From: a virus
Strand: one strand, 5' to 3'
Length of the DNA stretch: 45,003 nucleotides
IMG/VR virus record: IMGVR_UViG_3300047321_000229
Location: 1-45,003 of that record
Shown here: piece by piece, positions 31,101 through 37,164 of the stretch
Layout of the letters: each line of letters begins with the position of its first letter
Position numbering within the stretch: position 1 is the first letter of the stretch
Notes under the pieces: model-generated
What the model saw: only the letters and a program-made list of their open reading frames with translations
Databases searched by the model: none
What the model was told of the DNA's origin: nothing
Position numbers and translations under genes: made by a program

Positions 31101-31289
31101 CTATTGGGGATTTTGACGCTAAAGAATCTCCCCGATTACGCCCCATGGCTAACGGCTTATCTCCAGGTTGAAAGAATTGCACACACTGTAAATGTCACTG
31201 GTGGAACTTGCGAATGGAACACGACTATTTCCGTGTTCAACGTCGGTACCCCCGTGCCGCATTCGTTCGGCACTAAGACACCTTACTAG
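28188..31289 (+). CDS. Large minor tail protein with LamG-like domain
   Basis: 1033 aa from ATG at 28188 (MASNVRLSLDA); an in-frame TTG at 28161 lies in the hairpin. The first part is Dit/baseplate-like: SDVTPWVKSFNTNRGRS, then FETGTISMTMDNTDGRFTP, typical of actinophage tail-tip hub proteins. The middle includes carbohydrate-binding-like beta domains (WWTYSYQNVV, YRVRYWVRADT). Around residues 605-760 a concanavalin/LamG-like domain is likely (TGFQLSFWFNIPS, HHVIINGG, VYVDGVLAGST, ARWQFVGKLSHVSL). The C-terminus (YNYIEGTHVNTGNTYTN, YAPWLTAYLQVERI) is the usual tail-hub end. Confidence 0.85.
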   Translation: MASNVRLSLDAAVAFESEISDTPAYSDVTPWVKSFNTNRGRSSQLDQFETGTISMTMDNTDGRFTPDRINAAGFELYASNVVNPSVTSAFTASNGVTLANYVLPSTGKSTLKVTMPTMGGTSLSLVTMPTITVSPTTRLVGTFKFRKFSSGDASLTIRPYLDFYNANNSLNHSIPIFAYADVNSDTTATSYTFTTEVPADSYSVKVRFTNRTGTTATNFLIEECHLNNNDPYVIYDSYYAAYKNKVAPNRRVTVHSVMGGNILPRWIASPVMGEEAYAPNGRYERTLGPSGELWWTYSYQNVVSPPTADAGNTSFRIKMNKATANAVTGTEVGQNYLYAQTPIYGGRAYRVRYWVRADTTVGIPPAGVMRAEAMDRTTGSGWVAGNVNWTPTDGTWFRVDQTHVVPADYSSYDFRIAFFFGEHVLSQNVSNDFAFELMGLQIQDVTYNTNPLDYAYGDGAEPVFNGYAEKWSSATYSPYGNQEVEVYASDDFRIFSDTVYPNPVKAGVLADPNLVSYMPFDDPAGSTRANDGWNSSLGGGGTFSSSDGGSTITFGVTGFVGGVNDGTCVQFGAPAVSTNGTRFQMSGQPNVVTNPNVKSGLGQSDTGFQLSFWFNIPSASRPANNGHYAVFAASRFSDGASTHLVSCFGDANGDYIYTRWGHISTGYLVNKTRGTLFDGNAHHVIINGGAVSNAFNGARPISVYVDGVLAGSTTTPTGTIPIPDDHYVGGSPDTAFNLARWQFVGKLSHVSLSSSNQTNVTDKWNARFWEKSPSKTGGFTLGYIARGVNATRYGSYDGDTGPVTGYNLYPASFTNASALSVLQDTARDLRGFVYANRDGRITWYNRTTVDGLLNATPKVGNSATVDLTLGEGPEPGWTYESDITRIYNYIEGTHVNTGNTYTNIDTVSIKRYGKRPYTFESNLSNTSNVELQVNDLLNGDDGYNRPKVQLSDLNFSLTPNYAMAAKILRMDLLGILTLKNLPDYAPWLTAYLQVERIAHTVNVTGGTCEWNTTISVFNVGTPVPHSFGTKTPY

Positions 31290-31309
31290 AATTAGGGGGG
31301 ATATCGACA

Positions 31310-31687
31310 ATGGATTATGTGGGCCTTGTATTGGGTGCATGCGGAGGCCTAATAGGAGTCGGAACCGCATTTGTACGGCTCAGGTCGGAAACGGATACGG
31401 AATCGGCGCGCCTCTGGAAGGAGAACGCAGAGGCGGAAAAGACTAGAGCCGACAGGCTAGAGGCGACGGTTAGGGACCTAACCGCGCGCGTGGAAAGGCT
31501 AGAGGTGGAAAACGGGATGCTCCGCTCCCTCGTGACGGGTGAACGGGCCCTAGATGACCTCTCCAGCCTGATCACCTCGCAGCATGCGCAAGTAATGGAG
31601 GCCCTGAGAGGGCCTAGCGGCCCCGTACGGGCCGTGGAGACACGGGGTGACACATCGGCCCCGGACAAGGATTCCAGGGCCTCCTAG
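31310..31687 (+). CDS. Membrane-anchored coiled-coil protein (possible holin or spanin-like)
   Basis: 125 aa, ATG at 31310 with AGGGGGGAT upstream. One hydrophobic segment at residues 3-22 (YVGLVLGACGGLIGVGTAFV), then a heptad-like coiled coil (about 33-70, EAEKTRADRLEATVRDLTARVERLE), then a hydrophilic tail. It stands directly before the endolysin. Single-anchor coiled-coil proteins in this position are often lysis accessory factors; a tail-associated role is the alternative. Confidence 0.6.
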   Translation: MDYVGLVLGACGGLIGVGTAFVRLRSETDTESARLWKENAEAEKTRADRLEATVRDLTARVERLEVENGMLRSLVTGERALDDLSSLITSQHAQVMEALRGPSGPVRAVETRGDTSAPDKDSRAS

Positions 31688-31704
31688 GCCCCCTCAAAGC
31701 TTTC

Positions 31705-31733
31705 AGGCCCCTGCCGGGTTGGCGGGGGCCTTT
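31705..31733 (+). terminator. Terminator before the endolysin gene
   Basis: 11-bp stem AGGCCCCTGCC/GGCGGGGGCCT with a 5-base loop, followed by TTCCC. A weak or leaky terminator is likely, because no strong new promoter is obvious before the lysin. Confidence 0.5.
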
Positions 31734-31759
31734 CCCATGCCCAAAGAAAGGAGTAGGTA

Positions 31760-32500
31760 ATGTCTGGCGTTAAGGCAATGCTGGCAGAGTGCAAGACCTG
31801 GGTTGATAAGGCCTATAAGGAGGGCTCGAATAACAACACCGTATTCGGTAAGTGGTACGGGCTGAATTATCAGCCGTGGTGCGACATGTACATTTCGTAT
31901 TGCGCTAACAAGTCGGGTAACGCTACGGCGGTCGGCAAGTTTGCTTACACTCCCGCGCACGTGAATTGGTTTAAGGCGCAGAAGCGTTGGGGCGAGACTC
32001 CCCGAATTGGCGCTATCGTCTTTTACGACTGGGACGTTGACGGTATGGCCGATCACGTCGGTATCGTAAAGTCGTTTACCGATTCGACGATTACCACCTA
32101 TGAGGGTAATACCTCTAGCGGTAATGGCGGTTCTCAGTCTAATGGTGATGGCGCCTATGAGCGCACGCGTCCCCGCAAGGTCGCTACGGTTCTAGGTTAC
32201 GGTTATCCCGCTTATGCAGCGGATCCCGTTAAGGCTCCCCCGGTTGTAAAGACTCCCGCTTTTCCGGGATTCGATAAGCTCTATCCCGGTAAGGCTTCCC
32301 CGTATGTGACGCTCCTGGATAAGCGGCTGATTGCCCTAGGGTATAAGCGCTATTACAAGAGTGGTCCTGGGCCGATGTACGGCACGGGCACCCAGGCTGC
32401 GGTTAAGGCCTATCAGGTTGCGCATCCTGCGTTTCAGGCTCATGGTCGACCGGATACCGTTTGCGGTAAGGCCCAGTGGGCTGCAATCTTTAAGGGCTAA
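31760..32500 (+). CDS. Endolysin: CHAP amidase/endopeptidase plus peptidoglycan-binding domain
   Basis: 246 aa, ATG at 31760 with AAAGGAG. N-terminal CHAP domain: catalytic Cys41 in QPWCDMYISYC, His99 in MADHVGIV, and Glu115/Asn117 in TYEGNTS. A Pro-rich linker (PVKAPPVVKTPAFPG) leads to a C-terminal peptidoglycan-binding domain (VTLLDKRLIALGY, MYGTGTQAAVKAYQVAH). It cuts cell-wall peptide cross-links at the end of infection. No signal peptide is seen, so a holin is needed for release. Confidence 0.9.
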   Translation: MSGVKAMLAECKTWVDKAYKEGSNNNTVFGKWYGLNYQPWCDMYISYCANKSGNATAVGKFAYTPAHVNWFKAQKRWGETPRIGAIVFYDWDVDGMADHVGIVKSFTDSTITTYEGNTSSGNGGSQSNGDGAYERTRPRKVATVLGYGYPAYAADPVKAPPVVKTPAFPGFDKLYPGKASPYVTLLDKRLIALGYKRYYKSGPGPMYGTGTQAAVKAYQVAHPAFQAHGRPDTVCGKAQWAAIFKG

Positions 32501-32508
32501 AAGGAAAA

Positions 32509-32528
32509 GGGCCCCCTTTCGGGGGCCC
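32509..32528 (-). terminator. Bidirectional terminator between endolysin and cassette region
   Basis: 8-bp stem GGGCCCCC/GGGGGCCC with tetraloop. Leftward it is followed by TTTTCCTTTT, so it ends the 32535-32804 gene. Rightward it closes the late operon. Confidence 0.7.
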
Positions 32529-32534
32529 TAACCT

Positions 32535-32804
32535 TTACTCGTAATGCGGCCAGACTTCCGGGTAAACCTTCCCCGGCTCATCCTCTACCCGGACGATAAA
32601 GTCTCTGCCTCGCGGGACGACACTGTGACGGTAGCCCCTATCGGGGAACTTAACTTCCAGTCGCTCCCGACGAACGTAGGCCCACCCTTCGGTGAAACAA
32701 ACCTCCGTTTCGACCGGTTCCCCAGTCTCAAAGGACCAGCCGCCCTCTTCCGGCCCGCCCATTTCCCGGTCAACGGCATAGACGTTAACGAAGAACTTAG
32801 GCAT
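32535..32804 (-). CDS. Conserved phage hypothetical protein (GGPEEGGW family)
   Basis: 89 aa, ATG at 32804. KFFVNVYAVDREMGGPEEGGWSFETGEP is a pattern I recall from many actinophage small proteins of unknown function. The rest is acidic with a beta strand LEVKFPDRGY. It is a monocistronic leftward cassette: operator-promoter, leader, gene, terminator. Confidence 0.65.
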   Translation of the reverse strand: MPKFFVNVYAVDREMGGPEEGGWSFETGEPVETEVCFTEGWAYVRRERLEVKFPDRGYRHSVVPRGRDFIVRVEDEPGKVYPEVWPHYE

Positions 32805-32877
32805 TTGGTGTCCCCTCTTGAGTTTTCAAAACCCGCCCTAATCGGGCTTTGGCGCGTCCCGTTGTGGCGACAACCTC

Positions 32878-32906
32878 AGTATTGCACACACCCACGGGGT
32901 GTGCAA
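32878..32906 (-). promoter_or_regulatory. Operator-promoter of the 89-aa gene
   Basis: TTGCAC, 17-base spacer, AATACT reading leftward; palindrome 32884-32904. Confidence 0.7.
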
Positions 32907-32929
32907 CCCCCTTAGGGGGAAAGCCTAAA

Positions 32930-32947
32930 GGCCCCCTTTCGGGGGCC
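32930..32947 (-). terminator. Terminator of the 80-aa gene
   Basis: 7-bp stem GGCCCCC/GGGGGCC with tetraloop, 8 bases after the stop, directly followed leftward by the -35 of the next cassette. Confidence 0.55.
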
Positions 32948-32954
32948 CTTAGGG

Positions 32955-33197
32955 TTAGCCAAACTCCGCTATCCGGCAATCTGTCGACACGCCATCCCGG
33001 TAAAGGTACATGGTAACCAGGTCGGTTTCCCCGCACACTCCCAGCTCCTCCGCCCCATCCTCGCGGTACATGCGGGTAAGTTCCGCGCGAGCCTCCTCCG
33101 GGGTGTCAAACTCCCGGAACATCCGCTGTACTTCCTCACCCTTCGCAGTGTGGATAATGTCCACCCTGTGCAGTGCGTTCGAGACTCCGTAAGGCAT
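32955..33197 (-). CDS. Hypothetical 80-aa protein
   Basis: ATG at 33197 (MPYGVSNALHRVDIIHT). Predicted strand-helix-strand: VDIIHTAKGEEVQRMFREF, helix DTPEEARAELTRMYRED, strand LVTMYLYRDGV. No family recognised. Monocistronic leftward cassette. Confidence 0.6.
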   Translation of the reverse strand: MPYGVSNALHRVDIIHTAKGEEVQRMFREFDTPEEARAELTRMYREDGAEELGVCGETDLVTMYLYRDGVSTDCRIAEFG

Positions 33198-33248
33198 TTC
33201 CTTAACCCCTCCGCTGGTCCGGGGCCCTAATCCCCGGCCGATGCGCTA

Positions 33249-33278
33249 ATTAAAGCACACCCTTAGGGGATTAGGCAA
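33249..33278 (-). promoter_or_regulatory. Operator-promoter with degenerate operator
   Basis: TTGCCT, 18-base spacer, TTTAAT reading leftward. One half (GCACACCC) is intact; the other (GGGGATTAGGC) is mutated and one base longer. The 80-aa gene may therefore be less tightly repressed. Confidence 0.6.
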
Positions 33279-33320
33279 CCCCCCGCCCTTAGCGGGGGGA
33301 TTGCCCTTAGCGGCCAGCCC

Positions 33321-33656
33321 TTAGGCCGGAATGTCGTACGCGCTAGGGTCGATGGGCGGGGCCACCATGCCCCGTGACCTAATGGCGGTTGCCTGTCGCT
33401 CCGCACACGTGAGACATAGCGGCTTTCGGTTAGCCCTTGCCTCCGCCATTTCCTCTTGGGTGAATTCCCGGATGGCAAAACCGCCCGGGGTTCGCTTAAC
33501 GTCCGGGGGAAGGTTAGTGGACGGGAGAACCGGGATCCCCATAATTCGATCCTTGTTAGCGAGCATGAACGTAACCGGATTTTCGCAGTTGTAGCACGGA
33601 GCTACGATCAGTTCTTGACCCGTAATGCTAATCGGCTCCGTGTCGTCGTATTCCAT
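33321..33656 (-). CDS. Hypothetical 111-aa zinc-ribbon-like protein
   Basis: ATG at 33656. Two Cys pairs, PCYNCENP (residue 20) and LCLTCAERQ (about 81), could bind one zinc. Between them are beta-like stretches and EEMAEARANRK. The C-terminus is Pro-rich (GMVAPPIDPSAYDIPA). Function unknown; small zinc proteins of this type often modulate host machinery, but nothing here shows that. Confidence 0.6.
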   Translation of the reverse strand: MEYDDTEPISITGQELIVAPCYNCENPVTFMLANKDRIMGIPVLPSTNLPPDVKRTPGGFAIREFTQEEMAEARANRKPLCLTCAERQATAIRSRGMVAPPIDPSAYDIPA

Positions 33657-33707
33657 TCCCTAATCCTTTTCCGCTGGGCTAGTCGCCCCCCTTAGGGCGA
33701 CACGTCG

Positions 33708-33737
33708 ATTAAAACATGCGGGATCTCTCCCGCGCAA
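33708..33737 (-). promoter_or_regulatory. Cassette promoter with a different palindrome
   Basis: TTGCGC, 18-base spacer, TTTAAT reading leftward. The spacer holds a palindrome with half-site GCGGGA/TCCCGC (33715-33735) in place of the common GCACACCC. Same architecture, different sequence. Confidence 0.6.
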
Positions 33738-33758
33738 CCCTTAAGGAGCAAAACGCTA

Positions 33759-33977
33759 ATGACCTTTCTAGACCGTAACCGTGCACGACTGTACGCCGCT
33801 GTAGCGGCCCTACTCCCCCTAGTCGCGTTCTACCTCCACAACCTCCCCACGGGGCTCGTCCTGGGGGCCGTGGCGGGCGTCCTAGGGGTCAACGTGGACT
33901 CTCGGACCGTGCCGCTTACCGAGCATGACTCTAAGGTCCTGGAGGCCCTTTACACGGACGTCCCCGAGGGGGAGTAA
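33759..33977 (+). CDS. Small two-helix membrane protein, holin candidate
   Basis: 72 aa, ATG at 33759 with AAGGAGC ten bases upstream. Residues 10-28 (LYAAVAALLPLVAFYLHNL) and 30-46 (GLVLGAVAGVLGVNV) are hydrophobic; the C-terminus is acidic and soluble. This topology suits a class II holin, and it is one of the few rightward genes near the endolysin. It ends in stop codons tiled every 4 bases (33975-33993). Confidence 0.55.
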   Translation: MTFLDRNRARLYAAVAALLPLVAFYLHNLPTGLVLGAVAGVLGVNVDSRTVPLTEHDSKVLEALYTDVPEGE

Positions 33978-33993
33978 GTAGGTAGGTAACTAA
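33975..33993 (+). other. Stop codons tiled every four bases, second site
   Basis: TAA, TAG, TAG, TAA, TAA at 33975, 33979, 33983, 33987 and 33991, after the holin-candidate gene. Confidence 0.8.
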
Positions 33994-34010
33994 CCCCTAG
34001 ATACAGATAA

Positions 34011-34041
34011 GGCCCCCGCCGTAATGGCGGGGGCCCTTTCT
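34011..34041 (+). terminator. Terminator of the holin-candidate gene
   Basis: Perfect 10-bp stem GGCCCCCGCC/GGCGGGGGCC, loop GTAAT, then CTTTCTTC. It may also act leftward for the Lsr2-like gene. Confidence 0.75.
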
Positions 34042-34058
34042 TCGTTTCCGGTCTAGCT

Positions 34059-34478
34059 TTAGCCCTTTACGGGCATAAGGTCTTCAACCTCCACTCCGTG
34101 CGCCTTAGCGTAGGCCTCCTTAACCTGGAGGGGGACGCGTCCCCGGTCCCCTACCTCGTAACCCTCACCCAGGGCCCACGAGCGGACCATGACCAGGTTG
34201 TGACCCGTGTTGCGGCGCGGCCCCGTAGCCGTGCGCGTCCGGACAGGGGCGGCAGCAGGCTTGCGGACGAGCGTAAGGGCCGCGTCCTCATCGACGGTCG
34301 CGCAAGCGATGTACTTAGCGAGCATTTCGCGGAATCCGTTAGCCTGCTCCTTACCGGTTTCCAGCTTAAACGCCACACCGTCCAGGGAGAAACGGACAAT
34401 GTCCGAGTCTTCCTCCGGGATGATCTCGCCGGTAAGGTCATCCGTGATTTCGACCAGTTCAATAATCTTGCGCGCCAT
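34059..34478 (-). CDS. Phage-encoded Lsr2-like nucleoid protein
   Basis: 139 aa, ATG at 34478. Lsr2 bridges AT-rich DNA and silences foreign genes in actinobacteria. N-terminal dimerisation domain: VEITDDLTGEI, then IVRFSLDGVAFKLETGKEQANGFREMLAKYI, as in host Lsr2. C-terminal DNA-binding domain: VRSWALGEGYEVGDRGRVPLQVKEAYAKAH, with the minor-groove Arg-Gly-Arg at residues 112-114. A Pro/Arg/Thr-rich linker of about 25 residues joins the two. Its promoter at 34556-34585 lacks the common operator, so it may be made in the prophage. It could silence phage genes, mimic host Lsr2 or disrupt host silencing. Confidence 0.88.
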   Translation of the reverse strand: MARKIIELVEITDDLTGEIIPEEDSDIVRFSLDGVAFKLETGKEQANGFREMLAKYIACATVDEDAALTLVRKPAAAPVRTRTATGPRRNTGHNLVMVRSWALGEGYEVGDRGRVPLQVKEAYAKAHGVEVEDLMPVKG

Positions 34479-34555
34479 TTTTGGGGTTCCTTTTCCCTGA
34501 TATCCGCTGGGGGTTAGGAGGGGGGCCCTTAGGCCCCCGCTCCCTTCTGCTTACG

Positions 34556-34585
34556 ATTATGCCCTAAGGGGCGGGGTTAGCGCAA
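34556..34585 (-). promoter_or_regulatory. Promoter of the Lsr2-like gene (no CACAC operator)
   Basis: TTGCGC, 18-base spacer, CATAAT reading leftward. The spacer is C/G-rich without the palindrome. The leader contains a GGGGGCC/GGCCCCC hairpin (34520-34539) that could attenuate. Confidence 0.55.
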
Positions 34586-34599
34586 CCCCCTTAGGGGTT

Positions 34600-35823
34600 C
34601 TACTCGGCTCCGAGAATCTCGCCAATCCGGGTTACCCGGTCGTCCCAATACTGGTAAGCGTTTTCGCCCCCCGGGCGGTTCTTGCTGGCCTTAGCGATAG
34701 CTCCCCAGTTTTCCCATGCCTTCCAGGGGTCAGCCACGCCGAACTCACGGGAGGCCCGTGCCTCCGGGGCCTCCTCCTCCTCCGTGTCGTCGTCGTCCTC
34801 CTCCGGGGCCTCGTCCTCCGGCTTGTTCGCCTCCATAGAGGCGGAGTACTCCGCATGCCCTCCATCGGGGGCGTCCCTGTCCTCTACGGCCTCCGGCGCG
34901 TCCTCCTGGGGCGCCTCCACCTCCGGGTCGGGGGTGGTGTCCGTAGGGGCCTCCAGGGCCTCCGCCATGATGATCAACTCCGCTTCAACCTCGGTGACGC
35001 AATTGGCGCACGGCTTAATGTCGCCCGCCTCTTCCAGGGAGAGGATGGGGAAACCGTTGTACTCACGTGCCGCAGCACGCTTAACGGTGTTGCACTTTTC
35101 GGCATCGTCCTTGTGGTGGACGGCTTGCCGGTTAGCCGCACTGAAAAGCTTAGACTCAGACACCTTGTGTCCCTTTCCGCTGGCTTGTGATTCAGACTTT
35201 AGCGGGTTAGTGGCGTTGGGGTCAACCCACCCAACCGTTTCCCGGAACCATTCCAGGGCAACGCTGTAATCCGCGTTGTCGATTTCTTTCCCGGTCAATT
35301 CCGTTTGGTCACCCAGCCACTTACGGGCGCCCTTCGCGTACTCTTCCACGGATCCCATTTGGAACCGTTCCCCGGCCTGAACGTGCATGTCGGTTTCGGT
35401 TCCCAGGGCCCGCATTACCGCGCGGGTTTCCGGGGTCTCACCGGTAATACGCTCAATGTCGTTGTCGTCCATTCCGTTTCCCTCCGTCGGGGTGGACGCT
35501 ACAGGGTTAGCGGCCTCCGTGTCTACGTCCCCCATAAGCTCGGCCATAATCGCTTTATGGGTTATCGCTACCGCTTCCGTGATGCGCTCGCGGTGCTCGT
35601 GGTCCTCCGGGCGGTAACCGTCCCCCAGGTTCTCAAACGCGTTAGCCAGCATCACGTTTTCCTTTTTGTTGTCGCCGTAGTAGTTGAGGGCGACAGGCTT
35701 AAGGTCCTTGAAGATGCGGATACGCCAATTATCCTTGTGGCACTCAACGTAGTAAGAGTGAGTTTCCCCGTAAGCGTGATACTGACCCGATTCAACCCGC
35801 GTCCACTTGAGCACCGTTGCCAC
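34600..35823 (-). CDS. Large acidic hypothetical protein
   Basis: 407 aa, ATG at 35823. Residues 1-75 form a beta-rich domain (VESGQYHAYGETHSYYVECHKDNWRI). A middle domain contains EEYAKGARKWLGDQ, then FRETVGWVDPN. A Cys pair in IKPCANCVTEVE (about 255) follows HHKDDAEKCNT. The last third is extremely acidic (EDEAPEEDDDDTEEEEAPE), then a short helical end. A long polyanionic region can mimic DNA, as in several anti-restriction and anti-repressor proteins, but no family is recognised. It has the operator-promoter of the cassette set. Confidence 0.65.
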   Translation of the reverse strand: MATVLKWTRVESGQYHAYGETHSYYVECHKDNWRIRIFKDLKPVALNYYGDNKKENVMLANAFENLGDGYRPEDHEHRERITEAVAITHKAIMAELMGDVDTEAANPVASTPTEGNGMDDNDIERITGETPETRAVMRALGTETDMHVQAGERFQMGSVEEYAKGARKWLGDQTELTGKEIDNADYSVALEWFRETVGWVDPNATNPLKSESQASGKGHKVSESKLFSAANRQAVHHKDDAEKCNTVKRAAAREYNGFPILSLEEAGDIKPCANCVTEVEAELIIMAEALEAPTDTTPDPEVEAPQEDAPEAVEDRDAPDGGHAEYSASMEANKPEDEAPEEDDDDTEEEEAPEARASREFGVADPWKAWENWGAIAKASKNRPGGENAYQYWDDRVTRIGEILGAE

Positions 35824-35853
35824 GGTTAGCCCCTCCCCTTTGTCGTTGCCCTA

Positions 35854-35882
35854 AGTAAAGCACACCCGTAAGGGGTGTGCAA
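35854..35882 (-). promoter_or_regulatory. Operator-promoter of the acidic 407-aa gene
   Basis: TTGCAC, 17-base spacer, TTTACT reading leftward; palindrome 35860-35880. Confidence 0.7.
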
Positions 35883-35890
35883 CCCCTTAA

Positions 35891-35913
35891 GGGGCCCCCT
35901 TTTCGGGGGCCCC
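35891..35913 (-). terminator. Terminator of the Cys-rich 119-aa gene
   Basis: 9-bp stem GGGGCCCCC/GGGGGCCCC, loop TTTTC. Leftward the next promoter starts only 8 bases later. Confidence 0.65.
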
Positions 35914-35920
35914 GGGGCCG

Positions 35921-36280
35921 TTAGGCCCAACGGTTACCGTGATTCTTCCCGCCGCACTGGCAGTCGCACGCGGCGCTCTTAGCGTTTGTGCAACGGCCGT
36001 CACAAACCTTTTCCGGGTTGTACGTCCCCTTAAGGTGCTTACCGGCCATAGGGCCGTGCGCCTCACAAGAGGCGCCGTTAGCGGCGTACAGGAGGCGCAT
36101 TGCCTCCTTTACCTCCGGGGTGCCACCGAAGATCCAGGCGTGAATGTCGTGGAACTTGCCCCAGAGGGGCGCGTATTCGCCGGTAAGGACCGGCCCACCG
36201 CGCTGGGCCTCAAGGTCGGTAACCGCGTGAGACTTGCAACCCTTAGTCGTGCACTTCCAGAACACGCGGACCGTTTCCAT
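35921..36280 (-). CDS. Cys-rich zinc protein with CxCGGxNHG tail
   Basis: 119 aa from ATG at 36280 (METVRVFWKCTTKGC), chosen because GGAGGT lies 8 bases upstream; the longer frame to 36349 runs through the promoter. One zinc cluster is likely from FWKCTTKGCKSH and ASCEAHG. The C-terminus reads VCDGRCTNAKSAACDCQCGGKNHG, a motif seen at the end of many actinophage small proteins. No function is established. Confidence 0.68.
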   Translation of the reverse strand: METVRVFWKCTTKGCKSHAVTDLEAQRGGPVLTGEYAPLWGKFHDIHAWIFGGTPEVKEAMRLLYAANGASCEAHGPMAGKHLKGTYNPEKVCDGRCTNAKSAACDCQCGGKNHGNRWA

Positions 36281-36320
36281 TGCCTTACCTCCGCTAACCC
36301 GTTGCCCTTGCGATGTCTCT

Positions 36321-36349
36321 ATTAAAGCACACCCTAGCGGGGTGTGCAA
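36321..36349 (-). promoter_or_regulatory. Operator-promoter of the 119-aa gene
   Basis: TTGCAC, 17-base spacer, TTTAAT reading leftward; palindrome 36327-36347. Confidence 0.7.
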
Positions 36350-36364
36350 CTCCCCTTAGAGGCC

Positions 36365-36386
36365 TTAGCTATTACGCCGTAATAAT
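36365..36386. repeat. 22-bp dispersed repeat with inner palindrome, copy 1
   Basis: TTAGCTATTACGCCGTAATAAT; copy 2 at 38352-38373 differs at one base. The inner ATTACGCCGTAAT is a near-perfect dyad. Both copies lie in leftward intergenic DNA. Confidence 0.7.
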
Positions 36387-36449
36387 CCACCACCCCCTTA
36401 GGGGTTGTCCTTTAGGTGTTAGCCTCTAATATCCGGCAGGCTAGACAAA

Positions 36450-36573
36450 AGGGACATTTCGGACTTAACGGACATTTCCGACATTTCGGGTATGCCCATT
36501 TTATGATGATTTATTGCCATAAGTCCGCCCATAGTGGACATTAGCGACATGTCCGATTAAGGGCAAAAGGAAA
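36450..36573. repeat. AT-richer non-coding block with iterons (origin candidate, part 1)
   Basis: GACATTTC occurs at 36453, 36471 and 36480. GGACATTAGCGACAT at 36536 recurs as GGACATTAGCGGCAT at 12619. GACATGTC (36546-36553) is a palindrome. TTATGATGATTTAT lies at 36501-36514. No gene is seen here. Confidence 0.55.
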
Positions 36574-36591
36574 GGGGCCCTTTCGGGCCCC
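36574..36591 (-). terminator. Terminator of the 88-aa gene
   Basis: 7-bp stem GGGGCCC/GGGCCCC with tetraloop, followed leftward by TTTCCTTTTG. Confidence 0.6.
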
Positions 36592-36596
36592 CCTGG

Positions 36597-36863
36597 TTAG
36601 GCGTTGCAGCTCTCGCACGTGTTCGCAAAGTCCCCGGTTCCGTGTCCACCGTGGGTGTGACCCTTAGGCTTGGCCTCCTCCGCTGCCATCCAGGCCTCCG
36701 CGTCCTGCTCCATCTTCAGGTACTCCGCGCCCTGTACACGGGCCCCCCAGGGGGTTACAGCCTGGGTCCGGCTCCAGGGGCCCTTAGCGCCGTATCCGTC
36801 CGACGCGATAACCTTGAAGGAGTAGGTTCCGTCATTCTCGCGGCGAGTCTTCAGCGTGGCCAT
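36597..36863 (-). CDS. Hypothetical 88-aa protein
   Basis: ATG at 36863 (MATLKTRRENDGTYSFKVI). Beta-like first half, helix around EYLKMEQDAEAWMAAEEA, then a His/Gly-rich segment (HTHGGHGTGDF) and CESCNA at the end, so metal binding is possible. Monocistronic leftward cassette. No family recognised. Confidence 0.6.
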   Translation of the reverse strand: MATLKTRRENDGTYSFKVIASDGYGAKGPWSRTQAVTPWGARVQGAEYLKMEQDAEAWMAAEEAKPKGHTHGGHGTGDFANTCESCNA

Positions 36864-36908
36864 TTCGTTTCCCTTTCCCCGGGGCCCCTTGCCCCTTTCG
36901 ATGTCTTA

Positions 36909-36937
36909 ATTATGGCACACCCTAAGGGTGTGTGCAA
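36909..36937 (-). promoter_or_regulatory. Operator-promoter of the 88-aa gene
   Basis: TTGCAC, 17-base spacer, CATAAT reading leftward; palindrome 36915-36935. One of the best -10 matches of the set. Confidence 0.72.
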
Positions 36938-37130
36938 CCCCTTAGGGAAAATATTTTCCCGGTTAGGCATGTCTAATATTTCGCCCAATGGGCGCCATGA
37001 GATGATAAATACCCCGTCGTCCACCATATGATGATAAAACCCCCTAATCGGACATTAGGGACTTTAGGGACTAGTCCGATTTGTGGCTTTTGTCCCTTTT
37101 GTGGCTTTTGTCTGTTCCGGCCTAAAGGAA
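36938..37130. repeat. Non-coding block with direct repeats (origin candidate, part 2)
   Basis: GATGATAAA at 37001 and 37030; GGACATTAG at 37050; a perfect 15-bp direct repeat TTTGTGGCTTTTGTC at 37080 and 37098 (period 18). The block is AT-richer than its surroundings. No gene on either strand. Confidence 0.55.
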
Positions 37131-37150
37131 AGGGCCCCCGTAGGGGCCCT
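37131..37150 (-). terminator. Terminator of the 64-aa gene
   Basis: 8-bp stem AGGGCCCC/GGGGCCCT, followed leftward by TTCCTTT. Confidence 0.6.
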
Positions 37151-37164
37151 CGTGGTTCACGCTC

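Noticed and set aside
35305-35829. 174-codon rightward open frame opposite the acidic protein
   Set aside because: Val/Arg-rich antisense reading of an acidic gene that has its own promoter on the other strand.
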